Source of the DNA: Acidobacteriota bacterium
GTDB lineage: Bacteria > Acidobacteriota > Terriglobia > Acidiferrales > UBA7541
Length of the DNA: 64,000 nt
Direction of reading: 5' to 3'
NCBI GenBank assembly: GCA_021812285.1
Contig: JAKAOH010000001.1
Coordinates: 1 to 64,000, forward strand
A program made the position numbers and the translations under genes. The notes beneath the pieces were generated by a model. The model was not told the origin of the DNA, ran no database searches, and saw only the letters and a program-made list of their open reading frames with translations. Positions 50,180 through 59,700 of this stretch are shown here, piece by piece. Position 1 is the stretch's first letter. Each line of letters begins with the position of its first letter.

Positions 50180-51559
50180 GTGGTCAGACTTTTCCATGTG
50201 TACTATCCGACGCGCACGTTGATTCTGCTGGGCGGAGAGGCGATTCTCGCTCTCGGCGCCTTTCTGCTGGCCACGCTTCTCTGCTTCGGTTCGACGCACT
50301 TCTATTCGGCGCTGGCGATGAACAGCGGGTTTTACAAGATTCTGTCGATCACCGGGCTGGCCATCCTGTGCCTTTACTATTTCGACCTGTACGATTTGCA
50401 CCGGCTGCTGATCCCCGGGGAATCCTTTTTCCGGCTGTTCGCGGGGCTGGGAACGCTTTCCATTCTGCTGGCGTTTTTCGGCTACCTGTTTCCGCAATTC
50501 ATGCTGGGGCGGCAGGTGTACGTTGCCGGGCTGCTGATCCTGACGCTTTATCTGCTCGCGTGGCGAACTCTCTATTCATGGCTGCTGCACAAGCCGTACC
50601 TGAGCGAGCGAGTGTATGTTCTTGGCAGCGGACCGAGCGCGAGCCGGTTGGTGGACACGCTGCGGCGGCACAACAGCCTAGGAATGGAAGTGGTGGGCTG
50701 GGCGGGAGCGACGGCGACCGGAGCGCTCGATCGGGAGAGTTTGGGCGCCGCGCTCGATGAACTGAGGCAGAAAGGTGCGGTGGACCGCGTGATCGTGGCG
50801 ATGCCCGACCGGCGGAACGTGATGCCGGTGAGGGAACTGCTCGATCTGCGGTTGAGCGGCGTCACGGTGGAAGACTCGACGGCGCTGGAGGAGAAGCTGA
50901 CCGGAAGGATCGAGATTCGGAGCCTCACCCCCAGTTGGCTGATTTTTTCCGACGGATTCCGTTTGAAGGCGGGCGTGCTCGCTGCGAGAAGAGCGATTTC
51001 CCTAGCCGTATCGCTCACCGCACTGATCCTTACGCTGCCACTCGTTCCCGTCATCGCGGCCGCCGTCAAGCTGTCTTCCGCGGGCCCGGTGTTTTACCGT
51101 CAGAAACGCGTGGGGCGCAACGGAGTGGTGTTTGACTGCTACAAATTCCGCACGATGCGCGCCGACGCCGAGGCGGATACTGGGCCGACTTGGGCTTGCG
51201 ATGACGATCCACGCATTACGCGAGTGGGACATTACCTTCGTAAGATGCGGTTGGATGAAATCCCGCAACTGTGGAACGTCCTACGCGGCGACATGAGCTT
51301 TGTTGGTCCGCGCCCGGAACGACCGGAATTTGTCGAATGGTTGAGCAGAGAAATTCCCTACTACACCATGCGGCACGTCGTTCTACCCGGCATTACGGGC
51401 TGGGCTCAGGTGAACTATCCCTACGGCGCATCGCTTGAGGAATCGAAGGAAAAGCTGTGCTACGACCTGTACTACGTGAAGAATATGTCGATTGCTTTCG
51501 ACCTGTTAATCATGTTCCAGACGCTGAAGATAGCTTTCCTGGGAAGGGGAAGCCGGTGA
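50180..51559 (+). CDS. undecaprenyl-phosphate sugar-phosphate transferase (EpsB/WbaP-type)
   Basis: 459 residues from a GTG at 50180. Initiating polyisoprenyl-phosphate hexose-1-phosphate transferase of repeat-unit synthesis. About four N-terminal membrane helices (LILLGGEAILALGAFLLATL; ILSITGLAILCLYY; LGTLSILLAFFGYL; VYVAGLLILTLYLLAW) are followed by a CoA-binding-like domain (ERVYVLGSGPSASRLVDTL), a further helix near residue 270-295, and the catalytic domain. That domain has YRQKRVGRNGVVFDCYKFRTM, DEIPQLWNVLRGDMSFVGPR and PGITGWAQVNYPYG. The nucleotide-sugar used cannot be told from sequence. The stop overlaps the next gene by a GTGA. Confidence 0.95.
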   Translation: MVRLFHVYYPTRTLILLGGEAILALGAFLLATLLCFGSTHFYSALAMNSGFYKILSITGLAILCLYYFDLYDLHRLLIPGESFFRLFAGLGTLSILLAFFGYLFPQFMLGRQVYVAGLLILTLYLLAWRTLYSWLLHKPYLSERVYVLGSGPSASRLVDTLRRHNSLGMEVVGWAGATATGALDRESLGAALDELRQKGAVDRVIVAMPDRRNVMPVRELLDLRLSGVTVEDSTALEEKLTGRIEIRSLTPSWLIFSDGFRLKAGVLAARRAISLAVSLTALILTLPLVPVIAAAVKLSSAGPVFYRQKRVGRNGVVFDCYKFRTMRADAEADTGPTWACDDDPRITRVGHYLRKMRLDEIPQLWNVLRGDMSFVGPRPERPEFVEWLSREIPYYTMRHVVLPGITGWAQVNYPYGASLEESKEKLCYDLYYVKNMSIAFDLLIMFQTLKIAFLGRGSR

Positions 51560-52947
51560 GAAACGAAATGGCGATGCCGGGAACCGTAGTGCGGCCTTCT
51601 GCACTCTGCCTTCCTTCTCTTTCGGAGCCGCGATGGAGCCTGGGATTCCTTGGGCTTCTTCTCTATCTCTTTGTGGAATACACCAGTCTTCCCGACATGT
51701 ACCCCGTCCTCAGCCCTTTGCACACGGGCAAAATCGTGGTCGGGATAGCGCTTCTGGGCTATTTGCTTGCGCCTCGTTCGCGGGCCGCGCTTGCCAAGGA
51801 CGCTGGATTTATCGATACGGCGATGCTGCTGCTGGTGTTCTCCGTTTCTGTTTCCACCCTATTCAACGCTGGCCGACAAGGCATCTGGAGCGGACTCTCC
51901 GACGTACTGAAATGGATCGTGATCTATTTCCTCGTCTCTCGCATTCTCGCCAGCCGCTGGCGCCTGCGCGGATTCCTGTTCCTCCTCTTTCTCCTGAACC
52001 TAAAACTGGCGCAATTCGCCGTTCGCTCTTATATCAGCGGACGGGAAGCGGGCTTTTCCGGCATGGAGATCATCAAGCTGGGAGGCGCGTCGGGCGGTTC
52101 CACCGCATTCTTCGGGAATGCGGCTGATTTCGGGCTGGCGATGTGCGTTGTCTGGGGCCTCGCTTGGGCCTTGTTCTTCCGCAAAGGCAACAGACTCTTC
52201 TGGCAGTTGTTCCTCGCTGTCTGTTTCTTTGGATTCTTGCTGGCCATCCTTGTTTCCGGATCGCGGGGAGCAGTTGTGGGAGCAGCCGCAATCGTGCTCG
52301 CCGCTATAATCCGCACTCCTAAGAAGACTGGAGCAATTCTGCTCTTGATGTTGTTCGTGGCTTCCCTCTTGTTTGTGTTGCCGGGAGCCAACAAGACGCG
52401 ATTCCAGCACGCCTTGCATTGGCGGCAAGACAAGGATGCTTACAGCCGGATCATGCTGTGGAAAGCCGGCCTGCACATGTGGGCGGATCACCCAATGTTT
52501 GGTGTCGGGCCATATGAGTTCGGACACGTGTTCGTTGCCAGTCCACTCTACGTGTCCTGGAGCCCGTATGGCACCGCCGCGCACGCGGCCCACAGCCTCT
52601 ACATCGAGGCGATCGCGGAACTGGGTTCGGCAGGCACGCTCCTGCTTCTGACATCTGTCCTCATATTTTTCCGCCTGAACGCAAAAACCCGCGCCTGGGC
52701 GCTCGCTCACGACCGGGACGGTCGACGAAGTTGGGATTATTGCCTGGCGGCGGGACTGGATTTGGCGATGGTGGGGTATCTGGTCAGTGGAGCGTTTCTC
52801 GCTGTTCTCTACTATCCGCATTTGTGGATCTTGTTAGGGTTGGGTGTCGCCTCCCATCGCGTTTGCTGCGTCGCCCAGCCATCGGAGCAGCCGGTCCTTC
52901 CGCGGCGGGGCCTGCAGGCAAAACGGCCCGTTACTGCGGCCCTATAG
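51556..52947 (+). CDS. O-antigen ligase-like membrane protein (polymerase/ligase)
   Basis: About 463 residues from the GTG at 51556, which overlaps the previous stop; ATG 51568 is the alternative. About ten hydrophobic helices are visible (FLGLLLYLFVEYT; IVVGIALLGYLLA; LLLVFSVSVSTLF; WIVIYFLVSRILA; FWQLFLAVCFFGFLLAILV; GAVVGAAAIVLAAII; ILLLMLFVASLLFVL). A large periplasmic loop holds the Wzy/WaaL-type signature SGSRGA and the later GVGPYEF ... AAHSLYIEAIAELG. It either polymerises repeat units or transfers the glycan to an acceptor. Gene order after the initiating transferase favours a polymerase role. Confidence 0.85.
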   Translation: MRNEMAMPGTVVRPSALCLPSLSEPRWSLGFLGLLLYLFVEYTSLPDMYPVLSPLHTGKIVVGIALLGYLLAPRSRAALAKDAGFIDTAMLLLVFSVSVSTLFNAGRQGIWSGLSDVLKWIVIYFLVSRILASRWRLRGFLFLLFLLNLKLAQFAVRSYISGREAGFSGMEIIKLGGASGGSTAFFGNAADFGLAMCVVWGLAWALFFRKGNRLFWQLFLAVCFFGFLLAILVSGSRGAVVGAAAIVLAAIIRTPKKTGAILLLMLFVASLLFVLPGANKTRFQHALHWRQDKDAYSRIMLWKAGLHMWADHPMFGVGPYEFGHVFVASPLYVSWSPYGTAAHAAHSLYIEAIAELGSAGTLLLLTSVLIFFRLNAKTRAWALAHDRDGRRSWDYCLAAGLDLAMVGYLVSGAFLAVLYYPHLWILLGLGVASHRVCCVAQPSEQPVLPRRGLQAKRPVTAAL

Positions 52948-52959
52948 GAGAAGTTGGTC

Positions 52960-54219
52960 ATGCTGCGGTTCGTCCCACCTGCCGGCACGCCGCTTGAGGT
53001 CATGGATATCCTGCACGCTTGGAAAGCAAGCGTCTCCGCCAAAGGAAAAGAGAAAGATTCGCTCGAAGCCCTCGGTGCGCGTCTGAGAGTTCGCCACATT
53101 CTCGGGGCTTCCTCTGGGCGTGCCGCACTCTGGCTCGTGCTGAAAGCCCTTCACCGCCTGCGGCCCGAAAGGAACGTGGTCGCTCTTCCTGCGTACACCT
53201 GTTTTTCAGTGGCGGCATCCGTCGTGCGAGCGGGACTGAAGTTGCATCCGCTGGAGATGGATCCCGCGACCCTTGATGCTGACACTTCCGGCCTCGATAC
53301 TCTGCCGAGGGACAAACTACTCTGTATTCTGACGTCAAACCTCTTCGGCTTTGTGAACGACGTTTCACTTTACAAGAGAATTGCCGGAGAAACCGGCGCC
53401 TTTCTCGTCGACAACGCGGCCCAGGCGCTCGGCGCCGCGCGTGCGGGGAATCTTGCCGGAACTGCCGGGGACGTCGGTATCTACAGTTTCGGTCGCGGCA
53501 AGGCTCTTGCAGCGATGGAGGGCGGGGCGATCGTCACGAATAAGGATGAACTCGCACGGGCGCTGAGGGAAGAGCAGAGTCAGCTTCGAAATTCATCCTT
53601 GCTTCACAGAGCGTGGCTTCTCGTGGAACTCTTTGCCTATTCCGCGTTACTTCCCCCTCGCCTCTACTGGATTGCCGAGGGCATGCCATTTCTGAAGCTG
53701 GGAACCACCGAATTCGATACCGGATTCCCCGTGCATTCCCTCGATTCCCTGTCTGGCAAACTGATCGTCCATCTTCTCGATCGCCTGGGGGAAATCAACC
53801 AAATACGGTGTGCGAATGCGGCGCGCATCACTGAGGCATTGGACGGATACGGCGCGTTGAGGTTCCCGCAGCCGGCGCCCGAGTGCCAGCCCACGATGGT
53901 TCGCCTGCCCGTAATTGCACGCGACGAAAGCACGCGAACGCGGGCCGTCATTCGCCTTCGTCAAGCGGGAATTGGCGCCACCGCATTCTATCCAAGTGCA
54001 ATCTGCGACATTCCGGGGATTGAGCGTTACCTGGCGATTGGCAATTGTCACCGAAAAAAGGCGGAGCGCCTGTCACGAACGTTGTTCACGCTTCCGGTGC
54101 ATCCTTTCGTCGAGCAGCGGGACATCGAGCGGATCATCGACATTCTCGGAGCATTGCAGGTTGACCGCGCGCCGGAAGATGTCGGCTGCCAGGAAAATCT
54201 TTCCGCCAAGAGGGCCTAG
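52960..54219 (+). CDS. DegT/DnrJ/EryC1-family PLP aminotransferase
   Basis: 419 residues from the ATG at 52960 (AGGAG upstream; a TTG two codons earlier is too close to it). PLP-dependent sugar aminotransferase fold: SSGRAALWLVLKAL, NVVALPAYTCFSVAASVVRA, VDNAAQALGAARAGN, then the Lys region YSFGRGKALAAMEGGAIVT, where the Lys is the likely Schiff-base residue. It would transfer an amino group to a keto-sugar nucleotide used by the polysaccharide. No dehydratase partner for the same route is in the window, so substrate supply must come from elsewhere. Helical insertion at about 210-260 is longer than in typical members. Confidence 0.87.
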   Translation: MLRFVPPAGTPLEVMDILHAWKASVSAKGKEKDSLEALGARLRVRHILGASSGRAALWLVLKALHRLRPERNVVALPAYTCFSVAASVVRAGLKLHPLEMDPATLDADTSGLDTLPRDKLLCILTSNLFGFVNDVSLYKRIAGETGAFLVDNAAQALGAARAGNLAGTAGDVGIYSFGRGKALAAMEGGAIVTNKDELARALREEQSQLRNSSLLHRAWLLVELFAYSALLPPRLYWIAEGMPFLKLGTTEFDTGFPVHSLDSLSGKLIVHLLDRLGEINQIRCANAARITEALDGYGALRFPQPAPECQPTMVRLPVIARDESTRTRAVIRLRQAGIGATAFYPSAICDIPGIERYLAIGNCHRKKAERLSRTLFTLPVHPFVEQRDIERIIDILGALQVDRAPEDVGCQENLSAKRA

Positions 54220-54249
54220 CTTGATGGTCGGTATTGAGATGGGGAACGT

Positions 54250-55581
54250 ATGAAGGCTTCTGCAAAGAGGGTGCTGATCGTCGCGCACGATTTTCCGCCG
54301 TACCGCACGAGCGGAGTCTATCGGATGACCGGCCTGACGAAATATCTGTTCCCTCTGGGCTGGACTCCGAGCGTGTTAGCTGCTGACAGACGGGGAGGTA
54401 CGAAGGACCCGAGCCTGCTCCGCAGAGTGCCGTCACAAATGGAGGTTGTCCGTGCGGCGGCGCCGCGTCTTGCCTTCTGGGAGGGGCCCACCGCGCGAGC
54501 GCTGAAAAGTATGGGCGCGCTGGCTCCGCGAAATAATGGCCACCGGGAGCGAAAAGGTGATGCGTGGTTGAGGAAAGCAGGCGACTTCCTCCGGTCCTGC
54601 GTCTATTTTCCCGACGAAGCGGTGTCGTGGGTTCCCTTCGCCCTCGCGAAGGCCATCGGTATGCACCACCGGCGGCGCTTCGAAGTGATCTATAGCAGCG
54701 GGCCGCCGCGTTCAAGCGCGGTAATCGGCTTCCTGCTGCGGTTCACCCTCCGCATTCCTTGGGTCATGGAATTCAGGGATCCCTGGTATCCCTCACTGCG
54801 GCCGTTGCGGCAACGATTCGAAGCGAAGTTACAGAACCTGCTGTTGAAGCATGCCGATGCCGTGGTTGTGTTGACCGACGGACATGCGCGGGAACTTCAA
54901 ACCGCATGGGGAGTTCCAGCCGAAAAGCTCACCGTGATTCGCAACGGCTTTGACGAGAACGATTTCAGCGACGAGCCGGAACCTGAATCTGAAGTGCTGC
55001 CCGGGGAATATTTTCACCTGTCGCATTTCGGCACGATCTACGAGGGCAACAGCGGGAACTTCTTCCCCGCGTTGAAGGAACTCGCGGCCGAACGCCCCGA
55101 CCTGACGCGCCATCTGCGTGTGAATATCATCGGATTTCCGGACGAGGAAGTCTCCCGCCATTTGAACGATCCCCAACTGCAACCCCATGTCCGGAGGCGG
55201 GGATTCGTCCCACACCAGGAAGCTCTTCAAATCATGCGGGCAACCGATTGTCTATTGCTCTTCTGGGCCGACCCAAATTTTTCCCGCATGGCCGTGGCAG
55301 GCAAGACCTACGAATACTTGCGAATCGGGCGGCCGATTCTAGCGGTAACGAGCAATGGCGAGATGCAACAACTGATCGAGGCGAGCAAGGCGGGCTGGGT
55401 AGCGCGCCCAGGCGACACGGCGGGAATCAAGCGGATACTGCAGTCTTTGCTCTGCGGATTCGAGGCCGAAGGCCGGCGCGCACGGACGACGCGGCCTGAA
55501 TTCGCTTCGCAATTTCGCTACGACAACCTGGCAAACAAGCTGGCGTGTGTTTTCGACAAGGTGACGAAGCATGCTGCGTGA
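54250..55581 (+). CDS. glycosyltransferase family 4-like
   Basis: 443 residues. GT-B fold: Rossmann-type start VLIVAHDFPPYRTSGVYRM with donor-side features VVVLTDGHARELQTAWGV, PAEKLTVIRNGFDENDF, then IIGFPDEEVSRHL, RRRGFVPHQEALQIMRATDC, AGKTYEYLRIGRPILAVTSNG. It adds one sugar to the growing lipid-linked unit; the sugar cannot be predicted. The gene ends by overlapping the following deacetylase by 11 bases. A UDP-sugar or GDP-mannose type donor is plausible. Confidence 0.87.
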   Translation: MKASAKRVLIVAHDFPPYRTSGVYRMTGLTKYLFPLGWTPSVLAADRRGGTKDPSLLRRVPSQMEVVRAAAPRLAFWEGPTARALKSMGALAPRNNGHRERKGDAWLRKAGDFLRSCVYFPDEAVSWVPFALAKAIGMHHRRRFEVIYSSGPPRSSAVIGFLLRFTLRIPWVMEFRDPWYPSLRPLRQRFEAKLQNLLLKHADAVVVLTDGHARELQTAWGVPAEKLTVIRNGFDENDFSDEPEPESEVLPGEYFHLSHFGTIYEGNSGNFFPALKELAAERPDLTRHLRVNIIGFPDEEVSRHLNDPQLQPHVRRRGFVPHQEALQIMRATDCLLLFWADPNFSRMAVAGKTYEYLRIGRPILAVTSNGEMQQLIEASKAGWVARPGDTAGIKRILQSLLCGFEAEGRRARTTRPEFASQFRYDNLANKLACVFDKVTKHAA

Positions 55582-56599
55582 CGTGCGCAGGGCTCTCCAT
55601 GTCCTCGTGGCCGCAACGCTCTACTATTCGGGCGTTCTTGCCCTGATGCGGTTCTTCCGCCGCCGATGGCTTCACGAGAACGGAACCTACGTGCTCGGGT
55701 TCCATCGAGTTCTCCCCGAAAGCGAAAAGCGGAGCTCGAATTCGCTGCCCGGCATGATTCTCGGCGAAGCCGTATTCGTGGAACTTATCGATTATTTGCA
55801 GAAGCGAATGCAATTCATCGCCCTCGAGACACTCATGAAAGACAGCCTCGGCTCGGGCAATCCTGAAAAACCACCCTGCCTGATCACGTTCGACGACGCC
55901 TGGATCGACACCGGCGCCAGAGCGGTGCCCTTACTGAGGCAAAGACAGGCGCCAGCAGCCTTGTTTGTCCCGACAGGCCTAGTTGGCAAGCAGGAAGGTT
56001 TCTGGGTCGAGCAATTGGTTGGCGCATGGAAGGATCCCACTTCGCGAGCGCGGCTCGCCCCACTCATCGAGCGCGTGCCTCTCACAAAAGGTCGGGACGG
56101 TGAAATCAATGAGATCGTTCAATGGCTACTGCACATGCCGGCCCAAAACCGTCAATCCGTCCTTGAAGGGGTGCTGCCTCCGGGCAGTCAAAACGGCCAC
56201 GGCAACGTCGACGCAATCATGAGTTGGGAGCAACTGGCGAGGATCAAGGATCAGGGCATCGAGATCGGCGGCCACACAGTCACTCACCCCTTACTCACGT
56301 ATGAGGACGACGAGACGGTGAACGGTGAATTGCGAATCGGCAAGCAGGCGCTGGAACAGAAGCTCGGCACACACGTCCTGGCCTTCGCGTATCCCAATGG
56401 GGATGTGAACCGGCACGTGCGCGAGCGCGTGATACAGACGGGTTACGCGTGCGCGTTCACAACCGAGCCGCGTTGCCACGGAGAAAATGGCGACAAGTAC
56501 CTAATCCCGCGATTCATGCTCCACGACGGAAATGTCACCGGACTGCGCGGAAAATTTTCCCCGGCGATGTTGAATCTGACGCTTGCGGGCTGGGCCTGA
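55571..56599 (+). CDS. polysaccharide deacetylase-like protein (second in locus)
   Basis: 342 residues. One N-terminal membrane helix (ALHVLVAATLYYSGVLALM) puts the catalytic part at the membrane. The NodB-like domain has YVLGFHRVLP, CLITFDDAWIDT, GHTVTHPLLTYEDD and FAYPNGDVNRHVRERV. This resembles carbohydrate esterase 4 enzymes, with the first Asp in FDDAW and the two His of GHTVTHPLL. It would deacetylate an N-acetylated sugar in the polymer. It overlaps the end of the glycosyltransferase by 11 bases and is four bases from the ATP-grasp gene. Confidence 0.88.
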   Translation: MLRDVRRALHVLVAATLYYSGVLALMRFFRRRWLHENGTYVLGFHRVLPESEKRSSNSLPGMILGEAVFVELIDYLQKRMQFIALETLMKDSLGSGNPEKPPCLITFDDAWIDTGARAVPLLRQRQAPAALFVPTGLVGKQEGFWVEQLVGAWKDPTSRARLAPLIERVPLTKGRDGEINEIVQWLLHMPAQNRQSVLEGVLPPGSQNGHGNVDAIMSWEQLARIKDQGIEIGGHTVTHPLLTYEDDETVNGELRIGKQALEQKLGTHVLAFAYPNGDVNRHVRERVIQTGYACAFTTEPRCHGENGDKYLIPRFMLHDGNVTGLRGKFSPAMLNLTLAGWA

Positions 56600-56603
56600 G
56601 CCA

Positions 56604-57848
56604 ATGACGAGCAGCGCAAACCAGAATGTCCTGATCACCGACGGCGACCAACGCGCCAGCCTCGCGGTTGTGCGTTCGCTCGGCCGGGCTGGCATTCCGG
56701 CCACGGTCGGCAGCAGTCTGCCGGAAAGCCTTGCCGGAAGTTCGAAGTATTGCGCGGGAAGATTGCAATATCCCTCACCAGCCGAGCGGACGGAAGACTT
56801 CCTGGCCTCTATCGAACGGGAAGTATCGAGCGGCCGTTATGCCGTCCTGCTCCCGATGAGCGATATCACCGTTCGCCTGGTCGCCCGGATGCGAGACTCC
56901 TTGTCCCGGTTCGCATGCGTGCCGTTTCCTTCCGAGGAGCGCGTGATCGCCGCGCAGGACAAGAGATCCCTGCTCCTGCTTGCGAAAAAACTCTCCATTT
57001 CTATTCCCGAAACCCTCTTCGCAATCGGGGATGAAATCGCGAAAGAGGCTTCGCGAGATCTGACGTACCCGGTCGTAATCAAGCCGCGGTTTTCCCGTTA
57101 TCAGCGGAACGGTAAATGGGTTTCCGGCGATGTGCAATACGCCTGGGACCCGGCGGACCTGCTCCGGAAATATGAAGCCGCGCATGCGCGCGTGCCGTGT
57201 CCGCTGGTGCAGGAAAAGATCGAAGGGGAGGGTCGCGGAGTCTTTTTGCTGGTGTGGAATGGCGAACTCAAAGCGGCCTTCTGTCACCGCCGCCTGCGCG
57301 AGAAGCCCCCCTGGGGAGGGCCGAGCGTCTATCGGGAGAGCATCGCGTTCGACGAAGAAATGGTGAAGAAATCGCTGCGCCTGCTCCAGGCGATCGGCTG
57401 GCAGGGACCGGCGATGGTCGAGTTCAAAGTCGACAACCGCGATGGTCAGTCGAAGCTGATGGAAGTCAACGGGCGGTTCTGGGGTTCCCTGCAACTCGCG
57501 ATCGACGCGGGCATGAATTTCCCGTTGTTGCTTTTCCGGCTGGCGACCGGAGAGGACGTGCCGACGCAGTTCGATTACAAAGTGGGAGTAAAGAGCCGCT
57601 GGTTGCTGGGGGACCTCGACCACTTGCTGATCCGGCTCACGCATCGCACCGGAGGCAATGGTTTGGTGGACGACGGCGTCTCCCGCCTCCGCGCTTGCCG
57701 CAATTTTCTGAAGTTTTACGAACGGAACACACGCTACGAGGTATTCCGGTGGGAGGACCGGGGCCCCGGATGGCGGGAATGCAAAACCTACATCCGCGAT
57801 CTGCTCCGGTCGGGGGGAAATCGGAAGGAGACCATCCGTGCGCATTAG
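56604..57848 (+). CDS. ATP-grasp ligase-like protein
   Basis: 414 residues from the ATG at 56604. An N-terminal pre-ATP-grasp domain (NVLITDGDQRASLAVVRSLG, then SGRYAVLLPMSDITVRLVAR) is followed by the ATP-grasp core: YPVVIKPRFSRYQRNGKW, PLVQEKIEGEGRGVFLLVWN, the metal-binding GPAMVEFKVDNRDGQSKLMEVNGRFWGSLQL segment. ATP-grasp ligases join a carboxylate to an amine or thiol through an acyl-phosphate. In a polysaccharide locus this could attach an amino acid or other acyl group to an amino sugar. The partner is unknown. It overlaps the PHP gene by 11 bases, so the two proteins may act together. Confidence 0.85.
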   Translation: MTSSANQNVLITDGDQRASLAVVRSLGRAGIPATVGSSLPESLAGSSKYCAGRLQYPSPAERTEDFLASIEREVSSGRYAVLLPMSDITVRLVARMRDSLSRFACVPFPSEERVIAAQDKRSLLLLAKKLSISIPETLFAIGDEIAKEASRDLTYPVVIKPRFSRYQRNGKWVSGDVQYAWDPADLLRKYEAAHARVPCPLVQEKIEGEGRGVFLLVWNGELKAAFCHRRLREKPPWGGPSVYRESIAFDEEMVKKSLRLLQAIGWQGPAMVEFKVDNRDGQSKLMEVNGRFWGSLQLAIDAGMNFPLLLFRLATGEDVPTQFDYKVGVKSRWLLGDLDHLLIRLTHRTGGNGLVDDGVSRLRACRNFLKFYERNTRYEVFRWEDRGPGWRECKTYIRDLLRSGGNRKETIRAH

Positions 57849-58581
57849 GGGTGCCATCCACATGCATTCCACCTTTTCCCACGATGGCACACTGTCCGTG
57901 GCGGAACTGGCGGCGTTGTATCGGCGAAACAACTACCAGTTCATCGCGATCACCGAACATGCCGAAGATCTTGACCACCGAAGGGCGGAATGCCTGCTCG
58001 ATCAATGTCGCGAGCATTCCCGCGACCGCCTGTGCGTGATTCCGGGGGCTGAGTTCAGTTGCGGAGAATTCCATATTTTGGGAATCGGAGTTGTAACGGC
58101 GGAGCGGCAGGCAGATGCGATCACGGCGGCGGAGACGATTCACAGCCATGGTGGAATGGCCGTTCTGGCACACCCAAAGCGTTTCGGGTGGAAATGTCCG
58201 ACCGAAATCCTGCGCGCGGTGGATGCCGTGGAGATCTGGAACGTGGAATACGACGGCAGATTTCTGCCCTCCACGCAGGCAGCCGAGGCCTATGCCGCGA
58301 TGAAGCGGGCGCAGCCGCCGCTGTTGGCCGTTGCGGGCCATGACTTGCATCGCATGGCCTCGTTCTACGACGTCGCTTTGGTGATGGACGTGGGCGAGCC
58401 GTCGGCAGCGGCCATCCTGAGCAATCTGCGCCAGGGCCGCTACGCGATCGAGAGCCGTTTCTTCCGCTCTGGTCCGGACGGCCGGATTTCAAAGCCCCGC
58501 TCCGCATTTTTGCGAATTCTGAGCGGGCAACTGCGCAAAATGCGCCAGGCCCGATCGCTAATCGAAGAGTTGCTGTCATGA
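57838..58581 (+). CDS. PHP-domain phosphoesterase-like protein
   Basis: 247 residues from a GTG at 57838. PHP (polymerase and histidinol phosphatase) metal-binding motifs: HMHSTFSHDG at the N terminus, IAITEHAED, PGAEFSCGEFHILGIGV, VLAHPKRFG and AVAGHDLHR. It is probably a metal-dependent phosphatase. Together with the overlapping ATP-grasp gene it could make and recycle a sugar phosphate or phosphodiester; a histidinol-phosphatase role is unlikely in this setting. It overlaps the next glycosyltransferase by four bases (ATGA). Confidence 0.87.
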   Translation: MRIRGAIHMHSTFSHDGTLSVAELAALYRRNNYQFIAITEHAEDLDHRRAECLLDQCREHSRDRLCVIPGAEFSCGEFHILGIGVVTAERQADAITAAETIHSHGGMAVLAHPKRFGWKCPTEILRAVDAVEIWNVEYDGRFLPSTQAAEAYAAMKRAQPPLLAVAGHDLHRMASFYDVALVMDVGEPSAAAILSNLRQGRYAIESRFFRSGPDGRISKPRSAFLRILSGQLRKMRQARSLIEELLS

Positions 58582-59696
58582 ACCGGTTCACGATTTTGCA
58601 CACGATCGAAACTGCCGGCCCTGGCGGCGCGGAAACCGTACTCTACCAACTGGCGGCGAAGCTCGATCGGAATCGGTTCCGTTCCGTCGTGCTGCTGCCG
58701 CGGGGAGGCTGGTTGTCGGAGCGCCTGGAGGAAGCCGGAATTTCGGTCTATTTTGTCGATTCGAATCACTGGTACGATTTTCGCGTGCCTCGCGCGATGC
58801 ATGAGCTGATTCGGCGCGAGCGCATCGACCTGATCCACTCCCACTTGCCCACGCAGAATTTTTACAGTTGTCTCGCCGGCTCGCTCGCGGGCCGGAAGAC
58901 GGTGGTCACCTACCACGGCGCCATCGAGCTGGATCATTCGGGCGGATGGAAGGAAACGATTCGCCTCGCCGGCGTGCGTCATCTTGCGGATGCGGTCGTT
59001 GTCGTTTGCAATTACGTAGGCCGCTTGCTCCTTGAAGCGCGCTTCTCACCGGAAAAAATAATCCGGATCTACAACGGCATCAACATAGATCGGTTCCGCG
59101 TGACGGCCCCAGGACGCCTGCGCAGGGAACTGAACCTTCCCGCCGACACTAGGCTCGTGGGCTGCGTCGCGAATCTGCGGGAGAGCAAGGGGCACGCGTT
59201 CCTGATCCAATCAGCGCGGATGGTGATCGATCGCTACCCCGATACCCATTTCGTGGCCGTGGGAGATATCGATCCGGACATCGGCCGGCCGCTCTTTGCT
59301 CTCGTCAACGAGCTTCAGCTATGGGACCGTTTCCATTTCCTCGGATTCCGCCGCGACGTTCCCGAAATCCTAGGCGAACTCGACGTGTTCGTTCTCCCCT
59401 CGATGAGTGAAGGTTTCCCGCTCGTTGCGCTCGAAGCCATGGCGGCGGGCAGGCCCGTGGTGGCCACACAATGCGGCGGACCGGCAGAGGTGGTCGAGGA
59501 TGGTATCACGGGCAGGATAATTCCGCCCGGTGACGCCGACGCGATTGCGGGTGCGGTGATGGAACTGCTCGCGAACCGCGAGTTGGCCGCGGTGCTGGCG
59601 CGACGAGGCCAGGCGAAAGTGGAATCCGCCTTCACGCTCGAAAAGATGGTGGGTGAGTACGAGACGCTTTACCAACGCCTGTTGGAAGCGGTGTAG
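58578..59696 (+). CDS. glycosyltransferase family 4
   Basis: 372 residues. GT-B retaining glycosyltransferase: ETAGPGGAETVLYQLAAKL at the acceptor side, IIRIYNGINIDRFRVT, CVANLRESKGHAFLIQSARM, LGFRRDVPEILGELDVFVLPS and the donor motif SEGFPLVALEAMAAGRPVVA. The EX7E arrangement (SEGFPLVALEAM) is intact. It adds a sugar to the lipid-linked oligosaccharide. The sugar and acceptor are unknown. It is followed four bases later by a GT2 gene. Confidence 0.92.
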   Translation: MNRFTILHTIETAGPGGAETVLYQLAAKLDRNRFRSVVLLPRGGWLSERLEEAGISVYFVDSNHWYDFRVPRAMHELIRRERIDLIHSHLPTQNFYSCLAGSLAGRKTVVTYHGAIELDHSGGWKETIRLAGVRHLADAVVVVCNYVGRLLLEARFSPEKIIRIYNGINIDRFRVTAPGRLRRELNLPADTRLVGCVANLRESKGHAFLIQSARMVIDRYPDTHFVAVGDIDPDIGRPLFALVNELQLWDRFHFLGFRRDVPEILGELDVFVLPSMSEGFPLVALEAMAAGRPVVATQCGGPAEVVEDGITGRIIPPGDADAIAGAVMELLANRELAAVLARRGQAKVESAFTLEKMVGEYETLYQRLLEAV

Positions 59697-59700
59697 CACC

